DNA of 56,422 bases. It comes from Phycisphaerales bacterium (GTDB lineage Bacteria > Planctomycetota > Phycisphaerae > Phycisphaerales > UBA1924). Where the stretch lies: NCBI GenBank assembly GCA_029260455.1, contig JAJDDF010000014.1, positions 1-56,422 of the forward strand. Reading direction: 5' to 3'. Positions 33,224 through 40,786 of this stretch are shown one piece after another. The stretch's first letter is position 1. Each line of letters begins with the position of its first letter. The position numbers and the translations under genes are program-made. The notes beneath the pieces were generated by a model. It was not told the DNA's origin and searched no databases. It saw only the letters and a program-made list of their open reading frames with translations.

Positions 33224-33836
33224 CCCCCAACCCCTTCTTCACATCCGCAGTAATCCCAAGATAGTCCTCCATGTGCTGGTCATACGTCTGCGAATCTTCA
33301 TCGCGCGAAAGATCAAGCCGCAGCTCGTTGATCACCTTCGTGCCCTGCGCGATCCACGCATCCCATGTTTCCTTGGCGATGTGGTCAAAAATCCACTGCC
33401 CCATAGCGCCCTTGAAGGGCAACTTCTCAAGCTGCGCGCCCGCGCGGCGGGTGCGCGAACACACAAACGTTCCCGCAGGCACATCGGCATCATCTGCAAC
33501 CGGTGCCGCGGGCGGCGCTTCGCCGATCTTCTCGAACATGCTCTCGATCGTGTCTTTGACTTTGAGATCGCCATTGCGCTGCGCGATGTCAAAGCCGTCG
33601 CGCATCAACGGCAGTGCATTTGCAATATCCTCCATCGCAAGATACTGCTCGGCGGCAAGTTGATACGCGCGCGATAGATTCATATTGATCGCGATGCAGC
33701 GTTCAAAGCTGGTCGCAGCCTCACGATGCCGTTCTGCCTCAGCGTAGGCATTGCCAAGTGAAAAATGCGCCATGTCATTGCTCGCATCCTCAGCAACAAG
33801 GGCTTCAAACTGTGTGATTCGCTCGGTCACTTCCAT
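33216..33836 (-). CDS. TPR protein fused to a YggX-like Fe(2+)-trafficking domain
   Basis: 206 residues from the ATG at 33836, with GGAGG 7 bases upstream. Residues 1-90 are two to three TPR-like helical pairs (AHFSLGNAYAEAERHREAAT; AYQLAAEQYLAMEDIANALP). A linker rich in Ala/Pro/Asp (105-121) leads to residues 122-195, which follow YggX closely: TFVCSRT with Cys126, then LPFKGAMGQWIFDHIAKETW, AWIAQGTKVINELRLDLS and HMEDYLGI. YggX protects iron-sulfur clusters and is normally a stand-alone protein of about 90 residues with a conserved N-terminal Cys. The TPR part could tether it to a partner. The fusion is seen directly; its function is inferred. Confidence 0.82.
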   Translation of the reverse strand: MEVTERITQFEALVAEDASNDMAHFSLGNAYAEAERHREAATSFERCIAINMNLSRAYQLAAEQYLAMEDIANALPLMRDGFDIAQRNGDLKVKDTIESMFEKIGEAPPAAPVADDADVPAGTFVCSRTRRAGAQLEKLPFKGAMGQWIFDHIAKETWDAWIAQGTKVINELRLDLSRDEDSQTYDQHMEDYLGITADVKKGLGAS

Positions 33837-33992
33837 GGGATAGCCTCCATCGTGGATAGATAGAATAGGCGATATCATGGCATTCGTCAGGAACAGCAGC
33901 CGGCATACCGTCAGCCAGCGAACACAAGCAGTTTGAAGTTGTTTGATGAGGCATTCGCGGAAGTGAACCTCGAAAGCGCGCCCGTTTCATCG

Positions 33993-34574
33993 TCAGGCAG
34001 CTACTCCGTACCGGCGGCGTCGACGCCCTGTCACACAGGCACCGATGCTCAGAAGCACTGCGGCTCCGGGAGCGGGGACCGGCGTATAGCCGAAGTCATC
34101 GATTGAATTATGGAGCAGCGCGTCTGTGTTGGTCACTTCGATGCGAGAGATATCACCCGCGAAGTTGAAGAACTTCCAACCGTCGAGTTGAGTAACGGAT
34201 GTCTGCCCCAGGGAGTTATTTCCCGCGTCAAAGGCTTCGATAATGGTGGGTGATCCTCCACTCGGGTTTGTCCGTGCCCAGAATTGGACGATCGCAGCAT
34301 TGGTCTCGAAGTTAATGTGTCCGACGCTGTTGCTCTGGACCATCCATGCAAACAGGCCAGTGTGGTAGGACCTGGGGTCAAGAAGAGTTGCGGAGAACGC
34401 ATTGCCCGAGAACGTGGCCCGGGTTGGTGTAAATCCAAGGTCAAAAGGGGCACCTGGTGTCGTCGTGATACCCTCGAAGCTCGAGAAGATGGTTTGAGCC
34501 TCAGGGACCGCGATCACCGATACCGAAAGTACTGCGACACTCAAACCAACCGCACCAATTCGGATTCCACCCAT
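33993..34574 (-). CDS. Exported protein with PEP-CTERM-like sorting tail
   Basis: 193 residues from the ATG at 34574, with AAGGAG 8 bases upstream. It has a signal peptide (GAVGLSVAVLSVSVIAVPEA) and a beta-rich body with a jelly-roll look (HINFETNAAIVQFWARTN; WKFFNFAGDISRIEV). The tail is VPAPGAAVLLSIGACVTG followed by RRRRR: a VPAPG motif, a short membrane helix and a basic end, as in PEP-CTERM proteins. These are processed by an exosortase, none of which is in the window. It is probably a surface or matrix protein. The ligand is unknown, and there are no operon partners. Confidence 0.8.
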   Translation of the reverse strand: MGGIRIGAVGLSVAVLSVSVIAVPEAQTIFSSFEGITTTPGAPFDLGFTPTRATFSGNAFSATLLDPRSYHTGLFAWMVQSNSVGHINFETNAAIVQFWARTNPSGGSPTIIEAFDAGNNSLGQTSVTQLDGWKFFNFAGDISRIEVTNTDALLHNSIDDFGYTPVPAPGAAVLLSIGACVTGRRRRRYGVAA

Positions 34575-34668
34575 ATCGCACACTCCTTCTCTCTCTGGGC
34601 ACGAACCGCGCCGCCGAGCATAAAGTGTGACACAGACTGGCTGCTTTCACAAGGACATTCCAGAACAA

Positions 34669-35421
34669 TTAGCCGAATGCTTTTGCGAGATCGTCCGCCG
34701 ACGCATCAATATTGGAATAAACCTTCTGGACATCGTCTAGGTCTTCCAGAGCGCTAAGCAACCTGATGTTCTGCGCCACCGCATCACCGGCAGCTTCGAC
34801 ATTGACGTTCGGCACCATCTCGCGCGTCGCAGAATTGATTGCTACGCCCGCTGCTTCCAATGCATCGCGCACTGTGCTCAGTTCTTCGGGCGTGGTCAAT
34901 ACGGTCCACATGCCATCATCAAATTCGACATCCTCAGCACCCGCTTCGATCGCCGCGCTCATGATGGCATCTTCCTGATCCGCAGTTCCTTCGATCGTGA
35001 TCATGCCCTTGTGATCAAACTGGAACGCAACGGAACCCGTCGTGCCAAGATTGCCGCCAGCTTTCGCGAATGTAGCGCGAACTTCCGGTGCCGTGCGCTG
35101 CCGATTGTCAGTCAGGCAATCAACGATCACCGCGACACCGCCAACGCCATACCCTTCGTAGCGAATATCTTCAAAATCCGCACTATCAGCGCCAAGCCCC
35201 GCGCCTTTTTTGATGGCACGCTCGATGGTGTCCTTGGGCATGTTCGCAGCGCGCGCTTCATCCATGGCATAGCGCAGCCCCAGATTCGCCGCCGGGTCTG
35301 CTCCGCCATGCTTGGCTGCGACCATCAGTGCTTTTGCACATTTGCTCCATGCCTTGCCGCGCTTGGCATCAACGCGAGCCTTCTTGTGCTTGATATTCGC
35401 CCACTTGCTATGTCCTGCCAT
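34669..35421 (-). CDS. YebC/PmpR-family protein (TACO1-like)
   Basis: 250 residues. MAGHSKWANIKHKKARVDAK is the invariant N-terminus of this family, followed by LRYAMDEARAANMPKDTIERAIKKG and the YEGYGVGGVAVIVDCLTDN segment. Members were annotated as transcriptional regulators. More recent work links the family to relief of ribosome stalling, as for mitochondrial TACO1, so the older label should be used with care. The usual ruvC neighbour is absent. AGGAG lies about 10 bases before the ATG. It is the next gene after the large TPR protein in the same direction, 41 bases downstream of its stop. Confidence 0.95.
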   Translation of the reverse strand: MAGHSKWANIKHKKARVDAKRGKAWSKCAKALMVAAKHGGADPAANLGLRYAMDEARAANMPKDTIERAIKKGAGLGADSADFEDIRYEGYGVGGVAVIVDCLTDNRQRTAPEVRATFAKAGGNLGTTGSVAFQFDHKGMITIEGTADQEDAIMSAAIEAGAEDVEFDDGMWTVLTTPEELSTVRDALEAAGVAINSATREMVPNVNVEAAGDAVAQNIRLLSALEDLDDVQKVYSNIDASADDLAKAFG

Positions 35422-35462
35422 GCCGATGGTTCTCCTGCCCTGTGCAACTTCTGTGCGAGCGA

Positions 35463-38400
35463 TTATTCTTCCGGGAACTCATTGATCGCTGCCTTCATCC
35501 GCTGTTCGCGCGTCAATGGCGCATTCACTGGTCGATGAATCCTTGCAATCGCAGGCGTCTGGTCCGTTCGCGCTGCCGCCAGTTTCTGTGTTGCCGAAAC
35601 CAGCGCGCGTTCAACATCTGCATACACTCGATCTGGCATCTCAGCATTCGGCCCGCCCTCCTGGCGAAAGGTCAGTGCACGATTCGCTTGAACCACTGCT
35701 TCCGTCCATTGCACAATCGCGCCATCGCGATCATTGGCAGCCCACAACGCATCACCAAGATGATTCGTCACTTCACTCAATGTCACTGATGTAACAGGGC
35801 TTTGTGCATTCGGTCCTTGCCGTACAAGCAGAAGGGCGTGTTGCAGCGTCACGACCGCACCCGATCGCACACGTCCGGTATCAGGATCAATGTCATCATG
35901 CATGCGGCCAACTTTATACAGCGCCCAACCCATGGAATCTGTGATGTGCGCTGCATTTGGCTGAGCCGTAATGGCAATGATGATCAGTCCGAGCGCCCGA
36001 TCGATATCACGATCAAGTTCGAGCAATCGATACCCATAACTGTTGCATGTCTCAGGATCATTCGGTCTCACGCGCAACGATTCTTCGTACAAACGCACAA
36101 CCAGATCATCCGCAGAATCATGAAGGGAGAGCGCGAGTTGATTCGCCATCTGGGCAAAACGCTGAGCCGCATTCCCCCGCCTGACTGTTGCAGCTGTCCC
36201 AGCAAACATATCAATTGCATCATGCAAAACGCCGTGCTCAATGCAGGTTGAAACCGCAGCATGGACATCATCATGTTCCCCAACAACCGCGGCACATTGC
36301 AACCAGAGCCCATACAACGCAATCGCAGGCGGTTCAAACTCCGCCACCGCTCGTTGCATCATGGAGCACGCCGCTCGCTGCCCTTTGCGTCCGCCATTCG
36401 CAATGTTCTGCCAGGGCACAGCGCTCGTAAGTGAAGCAACCGCACGCTGAAACAACCGATCACGCTCCGCAGGGTGCATTCTTGCGCCAGCCATTGCGGC
36501 CTGAAAATAACGCTCAGGATCAGTCAGTCGCAAGCCATACAGTTGAAGACGCAGGCCATACAGTTCTGACCCAACACCCGGCGCCGCCGCCATGGCTTCA
36601 TCAAAGAGCAGGATCGCCGCATCCTTGCCCGCATCATCGCTTCGCTGCGATGCGACCTGAAACACTTCAAGCAACAGCTCGCGCATCTTTTTAGTCATCG
36701 AAGGCGAAAGGTCACCATCTGCCCGCTGCAATGCTTCATGCACAAGCTGCTGACAGGCTGGTAGATTCGCGCGGCGCGATGCGACCCGCGCCCGGTCTAT
36801 AAAAGTATCAAGTGTCGGTGGGGCATTCGCCAACCGCCGTGCCACATAATTGTTTGCATTGCCTCCATTGCCTCCATTGCCGCGCGGCGTGATAAACCCG
36901 GTGCGAATCAGCGTCTCCATCGTGCGAAGCAACGTGTCATCACCAGGACGAACGCGCAATGCCTCAGTAAGCGTGAGTCGTGCCGCTTCTCCGCGGCGAT
37001 CTGCAACCAACACATGCGCAAGGTGAATGACTTCGCTCGGTTGCGCAGGGTATTCAGCCATCCACCGCCGGGTCCATTCGCCCGCAGTCTCAAATTGCTG
37101 CGCATCAATCCACAGGTCAGTCAGCGCCGCACGCGCTCGCGCACCAACGCCAGTATCAGAGGCAAGTGCGAGAAGTGATTCTTGTGCCACACTGCCCTGC
37201 CCACCAGATTTTGCCTGCATCGCGCGCAACCAGTCAAGCAGTGCGCTTTTTGTTGAAACATCACGCAACGCATTCACCGCATCACCAAACGCGCCTGTAT
37301 TGGCCGCTTCAGTTCGCCCGCCCAGCACATCCAGACGCAGGGCATGCGCGGGTTCATGCAGTGGATCAAGTGCAAGGGCGCGATCTGCAAGGTCTAGCGC
37401 ACTTGGCCATTGTTCCAGTTTCGCTCGCAGCTCTGCACCAAGTGACAACGCACGCGCCGCAATGGAAATATCAACAGGTGGGAGTTCAATCAATTCCGCG
37501 AGAGCGCGAAGCGCATCCCGCGTGCGCCCACGCTCTGCAAGTGCCTCTGCATAGACCAGTCGCGAAACATCATCGCTTGGGACAAAAGCATCGAGCAGTT
37601 CGTCGATACGCGGACCAAGCGCAAGTTGCCCGCCGATCTGCGTGAGGGCCCGTAACCGTGCTACCGGAAGTAGAAAATCACGCTTTTCGTCAAGCAATCG
37701 CAGTGCTTCCTCAAGCTTTCCAGCTCGCTCAAGTTGACGTGTGTGCATCAACAGTTGCGCAGCATCTGCATCTTCCTCTGGCGCATGTAAAATACTCGGC
37801 ATCGCACCTGATATCCATGGTTCCCACTGAGGAGACTGGCGAATCATCTCCGCCGCAGCATCCATCGCATCCGCAGGGTCCATCGATGCAAGCGTTTCGC
37901 GAAGATCATCCACAACCGCCCAGTCAGGTCCATACGAACTGATGTGTTCGCCAAGCACCCCAGCACGCTGGGCAACATTTCTCTGCGCTGCAGCTCGCGC
38001 TCGCGTCATGACAATGCGCTGCGTGCCAGCCCGATCGGCATCGCTTTCTATCGCTTCGCGGAGTGCCAAACCCGCCCCTGTCCCTCGCGCCACATAACTC
38101 ACCAACCCAACCGAAGTCGCGGCTTGAGGCGAATGCAAGGCAGCAATCACTCGCGCCGCCGCGTTCCCGGATGAGCCGCGCCGAACATCAACAAACACCT
38201 GTCTCTGCAACAATTGGCCAAGATCAGCCCCCGGTGCGCGCCGCGCACGGTCATACATCATACTCGCATGGTCATAGTGTTCTATGCGCACAAGCGCATC
38301 GCCGAGTTCGACTAGGATACTTGCGCGCGCCCTTGCAAGCTGCATAAATTCATCCGCCCACGCAGTTGGCTGTACAAGCCGCTCCGGAAGTGCGAGCGAA

Positions 38401-39173
38401 GTGTCCAGCAATTCCGCCGCCGCAGTCACATACCCAAGTGCAAGCAAAGCGCGACCCAATGTTGCAGGCACGAGATAGGGAAGCGCGGGATCCGTCGCGC
38501 TGGCTTCATCGCTATCGATATTCGCGAAAGCCGCCGCCACTTGTTCGTATTCACCAAACGTCGATGCAAGAAAACCAAGATGCAGCATTGTTTCTTCGTC
38601 TCTGGCATCAAGTGCGTACGCCCTTTGAAACGCCACCAGCGCACCAGGAAGATTCCGATGCGCTAGATACACCGCACCAAGCTCGCGCCACAGCGAAAGA
38701 GTCGTCGGGTCAAGCCGCGCAGCGTTGCGAATCGTTTTGAGCGCAAGGTCAATTTCGCCACGTTCGCGCAGCGTGCGCGCACGCACGCCGAGTCGCGCAG
38801 CGTTCTCTGCAACTGCACTCTCCGGTGCCTTACGTTCAGGACTCTCAACAGGGCGCCAAAGACGACATGTATCAAGCGCCTCATCAAGCGTCATGGTGGC
38901 GCGAACATCCGTATTCATCACACCGAGCAGCAACGTATCAAGGCCGCCTGGCGGGGCAAGCTGCATCGCTTGCGCATCTGGTGTTGTATGCTGAGTTTCA
39001 ATAAGTGTGCGAAGCGCAGCAGGAATGTCCGCAGTGTGCGATTCATCTGCGAGAAGCGGTGCAATTGCAACAACTCGGCGATCTTCATCGGCACGCACAG
39101 AACCTGCGAACACTGCAACGCCAGGCATCAGCGCTATCAAACATGCGTGTTGAACAAACTTGCAACGTTGCAC
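35463..39173 (-). CDS. Large exported TPR-repeat protein
   Basis: 1236 residues from a GTG at 39173, with AAGGAG 5 bases upstream; the open frame extends to 39452 but that part runs inside the preceding gene. A signal peptide covers about 1-26 (HACLIALMPGVAVFAGSVRA). The rest is almost entirely helical repeats. Clear TPR units include TLSLWRELGAVYLAHRNLPG and MTLDEALDTCRLWRP-style pairs near the N-terminus, and PNDPETCNSYGYRLLELDRD and ITDSMGWALYKVGRMHDDI near the C-terminus. The latter resembles the C-terminal TPR block of bacterial tetratricopeptide lipoproteins. A short Gly-Asn run (RGNGGNGGNANN) sits in the middle. It is probably a periplasmic scaffold. It is read from the end of the nusA operon, 10 bases after the HhH-GPD-like gene. 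Confidence 0.8.
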   Translation of the reverse strand: MQRCKFVQHACLIALMPGVAVFAGSVRADEDRRVVAIAPLLADESHTADIPAALRTLIETQHTTPDAQAMQLAPPGGLDTLLLGVMNTDVRATMTLDEALDTCRLWRPVESPERKAPESAVAENAARLGVRARTLRERGEIDLALKTIRNAARLDPTTLSLWRELGAVYLAHRNLPGALVAFQRAYALDARDEETMLHLGFLASTFGEYEQVAAAFANIDSDEASATDPALPYLVPATLGRALLALGYVTAAAELLDTSLALPERLVQPTAWADEFMQLARARASILVELGDALVRIEHYDHASMMYDRARRAPGADLGQLLQRQVFVDVRRGSSGNAAARVIAALHSPQAATSVGLVSYVARGTGAGLALREAIESDADRAGTQRIVMTRARAAAQRNVAQRAGVLGEHISSYGPDWAVVDDLRETLASMDPADAMDAAAEMIRQSPQWEPWISGAMPSILHAPEEDADAAQLLMHTRQLERAGKLEEALRLLDEKRDFLLPVARLRALTQIGGQLALGPRIDELLDAFVPSDDVSRLVYAEALAERGRTRDALRALAELIELPPVDISIAARALSLGAELRAKLEQWPSALDLADRALALDPLHEPAHALRLDVLGGRTEAANTGAFGDAVNALRDVSTKSALLDWLRAMQAKSGGQGSVAQESLLALASDTGVGARARAALTDLWIDAQQFETAGEWTRRWMAEYPAQPSEVIHLAHVLVADRRGEAARLTLTEALRVRPGDDTLLRTMETLIRTGFITPRGNGGNGGNANNYVARRLANAPPTLDTFIDRARVASRRANLPACQQLVHEALQRADGDLSPSMTKKMRELLLEVFQVASQRSDDAGKDAAILLFDEAMAAAPGVGSELYGLRLQLYGLRLTDPERYFQAAMAGARMHPAERDRLFQRAVASLTSAVPWQNIANGGRKGQRAACSMMQRAVAEFEPPAIALYGLWLQCAAVVGEHDDVHAAVSTCIEHGVLHDAIDMFAGTAATVRRGNAAQRFAQMANQLALSLHDSADDLVVRLYEESLRVRPNDPETCNSYGYRLLELDRDIDRALGLIIIAITAQPNAAHITDSMGWALYKVGRMHDDIDPDTGRVRSGAVVTLQHALLLVRQGPNAQSPVTSVTLSEVTNHLGDALWAANDRDGAIVQWTEAVVQANRALTFRQEGGPNAEMPDRVYADVERALVSATQKLAAARTDQTPAIARIHRPVNAPLTREQRMKAAINEFPEE

Positions 39174-39183
39174 GACGCTCCTT

Positions 39184-39924
39184 TTACGAGGATGCGGCAC
39201 GTGATCGCGAACGACCAGACCGCGCTCCGGTCTTCTTGGTCGCACTCGACTTGGCCTTGCTTGTTTTAGTTGTTCGTTTGCGCGAAGTGCCGCGACGCTT
39301 CCCGGAAAGAGTCGCAGGATCAAACCCCGTGTCTTCACTGAGGGCTTGCAACAGAAGGTGAGATTCAATTCCCTCGCCCGCGGGAATGTACCGATCAAGC
39401 AGACCCGCAGCCTTATCGATCGGTGTTTCTTCTGTAAAAATACCGCCCGCAACCAGTTTTCCCATCAGGCGCTCTTCAATCGGAATCGCATGTGAACCAA
39501 GCGAAACCAGCGCCACGCGTGCTGCAATGAATGGCGTAATGCCCTCGAGCGTCTCAAGATAATGCCGTGCATCACGCTTGGAGAGCGCCGCCGCAGCATC
39601 AAGTGATACCGCATGCTCGCGCTTATAGAGATTCCGTAACGTCTCACGCATGCGCAGGACCCGCTCTTCGAGTCTCGGATACGTCTTGCCAAGTGCACCC
39701 ATGACTTCTGCTGGCCTTGAAACACGAAGCTCGTTCATGTCAACAAAAGCATCTTCGACACGGCGCATCGCCGTTTTCGATTTTGCGACCGTCGAATCCC
39801 ACAGCAAAAAGGCATACACCAATTCCACAATGGGTTCGCGCTGCACGATGGGTTCCGGCGTGTACGTTGCACGAAGCACCTTCATCAACTTTGCAATAGC
39901 CTTGGCATGATCAACTGCGCTCAC
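39184..39924 (-). CDS. HhH-GPD-like protein with lysine/arginine-rich tail
   Basis: 246 residues from a GTG that overlaps the rbfA stop as GTGA. The core resembles the endonuclease III fold: a helix-hairpin-helix at about 122-140 (YLETLEGITPFIAARVALVS) and, after it, SHAIPIEERLMGKLV, where active glycosylases carry a catalytic Asp; here Glu-Glu is found. No Fe-S cysteines are present. The final 40 residues (GKRRGTSRKRTTKTSKAKSS and beyond) are basic and disordered, like a histone H1 tail, and would bind nucleic acid. It may be a non-catalytic DNA- or RNA-binding relative. Its position after rbfA hints at ribosome biogenesis, but that is inference. Confidence 0.6.
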   Translation of the reverse strand: MSAVDHAKAIAKLMKVLRATYTPEPIVQREPIVELVYAFLLWDSTVAKSKTAMRRVEDAFVDMNELRVSRPAEVMGALGKTYPRLEERVLRMRETLRNLYKREHAVSLDAAAALSKRDARHYLETLEGITPFIAARVALVSLGSHAIPIEERLMGKLVAGGIFTEETPIDKAAGLLDRYIPAGEGIESHLLLQALSEDTGFDPATLSGKRRGTSRKRTTKTSKAKSSATKKTGARSGRSRSRAASS

Positions 39925-40343
39925 GAATCTTTCTCCTGCGAATCTACATTCGGTGACGCCGGGGGTTGCATTTCGGCGATCGGTTCTTCCTTATCATTCC
40001 ATTCCTGACGAACTTCTTCCAGCGCGCTCAGAACATCCGCCTCGCGTTTCATGCCGCGATCAGTTTTGAAAATAAACTCCGGCATCCGGTGCACGCTCAC
40101 AATTTCTGCCGACCGGCGCCGCACATGCTTTGTCGCCGCTTTCAACCCTGCCATCGCCCGTCGTTCGTACTTCGCGGGCAGGACCGACACGCTCAACACC
40201 GCCGTGCGCGCATCTTCAGTTACTTTCACATTCGTAATCGTAAGCATGCACCCATCCAGGCGAGGATCGCCAAATCCCTTCGAAAGCACCGACTGCGCCG
40301 CTCGATGAATGACAGAATTCAACTGCTCGGTTCGCCGTGTCAT
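39921..40343 (-). CDS. rbfA: Ribosome-binding factor A
   Basis: 140 residues. It binds the 30S subunit and aids 16S rRNA 5'-end maturation. RTEQLNSVIHRAAQSVL, the strand ARTAVLSVSVLPAK and the late helix-strand PEFIFKTDRGMKREADVLSA fit the KH-type RbfA fold. The tail adds about 25 acidic residues. It starts inside the stop of the DUF503 gene (ATGA) and its own stop overlaps the next gene (GTGA), so three genes are translationally linked. The order nusA-infB-ylxP-rbfA is the classical one. Confidence 0.9.
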   Translation of the reverse strand: MTRRTEQLNSVIHRAAQSVLSKGFGDPRLDGCMLTITNVKVTEDARTAVLSVSVLPAKYERRAMAGLKAATKHVRRRSAEIVSVHRMPEFIFKTDRGMKREADVLSALEEVRQEWNDKEEPIAEMQPPASPNVDSQEKDS

Positions 40344-40732
40344 TCCTCAGCGCCCTCCGCAAGCATGCGATCCGCAAGCGATTGCGCTTCTTCGTGCTGC
40401 CACGTTGGCGTGCCGTCCGCTTCCAACTCGGTGAGCGCGAGCTCTTCGATGGGTGACACACTGCGCTGATATTCCCCCAGCCGCGCGCCGGGGAGCGCAG
40501 AAATTTTCTTCACGATCGCATCGAGCACGACACCACATCGAGGCGCCGATGCAGATGTCAGCGCCACACCAAGCACCGCAACCTTGTGATGCTCCTGTGC
40601 CGCAACCTCTGCCACCGACACCTGATGCTCGCGGTGCAGTTTGTTCTTTAGTGATTGCACAACGCGCCGCTTGTCCTTGAGCGATTGGCTGTCGCGCATG
40701 AGCAATTCGAATTGAAGAATGCCTACAAACAT
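40340..40732 (-). CDS. ylxP: DUF503/YlxP-family protein
   Basis: 130 residues from the ATG at 40732; GTG at 40783 and ATG at 40744 are alternatives, but the family begins MFVGxLxFEL, as here. SQSLKDKRRVVQSLKNKLH near residues 16-34 is the family's basic helix, followed by FNVSVAEV-like text (HQVSVAEVAAQEHHKVAVLG). YlxP lies between infB and rbfA in many bacteria and has been linked to 30S maturation. It starts 54 bases after infB and overlaps rbfA by 4 bases. Confidence 0.87.
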   Translation of the reverse strand: MFVGILQFELLMRDSQSLKDKRRVVQSLKNKLHREHQVSVAEVAAQEHHKVAVLGVALTSASAPRCGVVLDAIVKKISALPGARLGEYQRSVSPIEELALTELEADGTPTWQHEEAQSLADRMLAEGAEE

Positions 40733-40786
40733 GGCGCAACTCATCCAAATTCGGTTCACCGGCCACTCGTATCGCCTTGCCACACA

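Noticed and set aside
39174-39452. N-terminal extension of the large TPR protein
   Set aside because: It lies inside the HhH-GPD-like gene; the GTG at 39173 has AAGGAG before it and is followed by a signal peptide.
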